From: Cristatella mucedo
Lineage: Eukaryota; Bryozoa; Phylactolaemata; Cristatellidae
NCBI GenBank assembly: GCA_009760855.2
Contig: WPIO01000016.1
Span: 2,035,001 to 2,099,000 of the forward strand
Direction: 5' to 3'
Length of the DNA stretch: 64,000 bases
Shown: positions 63,896 to 64,000 of the stretch, piece after piece
Numbering within the stretch: position 1 is the first letter of the stretch
Layout of the letters: every line of letters begins with the position of its first letter
The notes under the pieces: generated by a model
Seen by the model: the letters and a program-made list of their open reading frames with translations, nothing else
Databases searched by the model: none
Told to the model about the DNA's origin: nothing
Made by a program: the position numbers and the translations under genes

Positions 63896-64000
63896 AACGA
63901 AGGAAGCTGCTTGTCTGTGAGCCAGGATTTTCATCTAAAGCGCAGGCGTGGCAGGGCCGTGCCAATACCCTGTGAAAAGCATTTGCCACGCCTCGTGGCA

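Overview
The window is animal nuclear DNA. It has a multi-exon gene with GT-AG introns, CpG-rich islands, many LINE and SINE copies, and very long microsatellites of the (CT)n, (GA)n, (TA)n and (TTA)n types. Very GC-rich, CpG-rich exons, long (CT)n tracts in introns, and L2/CR1-type LINEs whose 3' tails end in (TTA)n suggest a vertebrate or chordate. A jawless vertebrate such as a lamprey is my best guess, but that is inference from composition and not proof.

The one gene I can assemble lies on the + strand from 24555 to 55836. It encodes a Ral guanine-nucleotide exchange factor of the RALGDS/RGL family. Twelve coding exons (24555-24602, 30038-30145, 34856-35058, 41055-41461, 42803-42954, 44450-44857, 48972-49103, 51095-51348, 51797-51854, 53247-53564, 54196-54310, 55685-55836) join in compatible phases and give about 784 residues. 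That is close to RGL1 and RGL2 and shorter than RALGDS. Domain order is Ras exchanger motif (exons 2-4), CDC25-type catalytic domain (exons 5-8), Ser/Pro-rich linker (exons 9-10) and C-terminal Ras-association domain (exons 10-12). The first coding exon has a splice acceptor upstream of its ATG, so at least one upstream non-coding exon is expected. A strong splice donor at 14971 inside a CpG island is a candidate for it.

Region by region: 1-13.65 kb is dominated by LINE and SINE copies, including a LINE with an inverted 5' part, nested LINEs, a small DNA transposon inside a LINE, and a large inverted repeat at 9 kb. 13.65-16.3 kb is a CpG-rich island. 16.3-24.5 kb holds repeat debris, a 22-bp minisatellite and one unrecognised coding-like stretch near 22.2-22.5 kb. 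24.5-55.8 kb is the RalGEF gene, with introns full of CT/GA tracts, two near-perfect palindromes around a (TA)n block, and further LINE and SINE copies. 55.8-64 kb is 3' flank, a second CpG-rich block (59.2-61.3 kb), and LINE copies that differ from their relatives by many small insertions.

Two LINE families recur. I call them LINE-A (tail near ACATTACATT) and LINE-B (tail (TTA)n). Two tRNA-derived families also recur: SINE-1 and SINE-2. The 3' tail of SINE-1 closely matches that of LINE-B, which suggests a LINE/SINE partnership. I found no bacterial, viral or CRISPR-type system.
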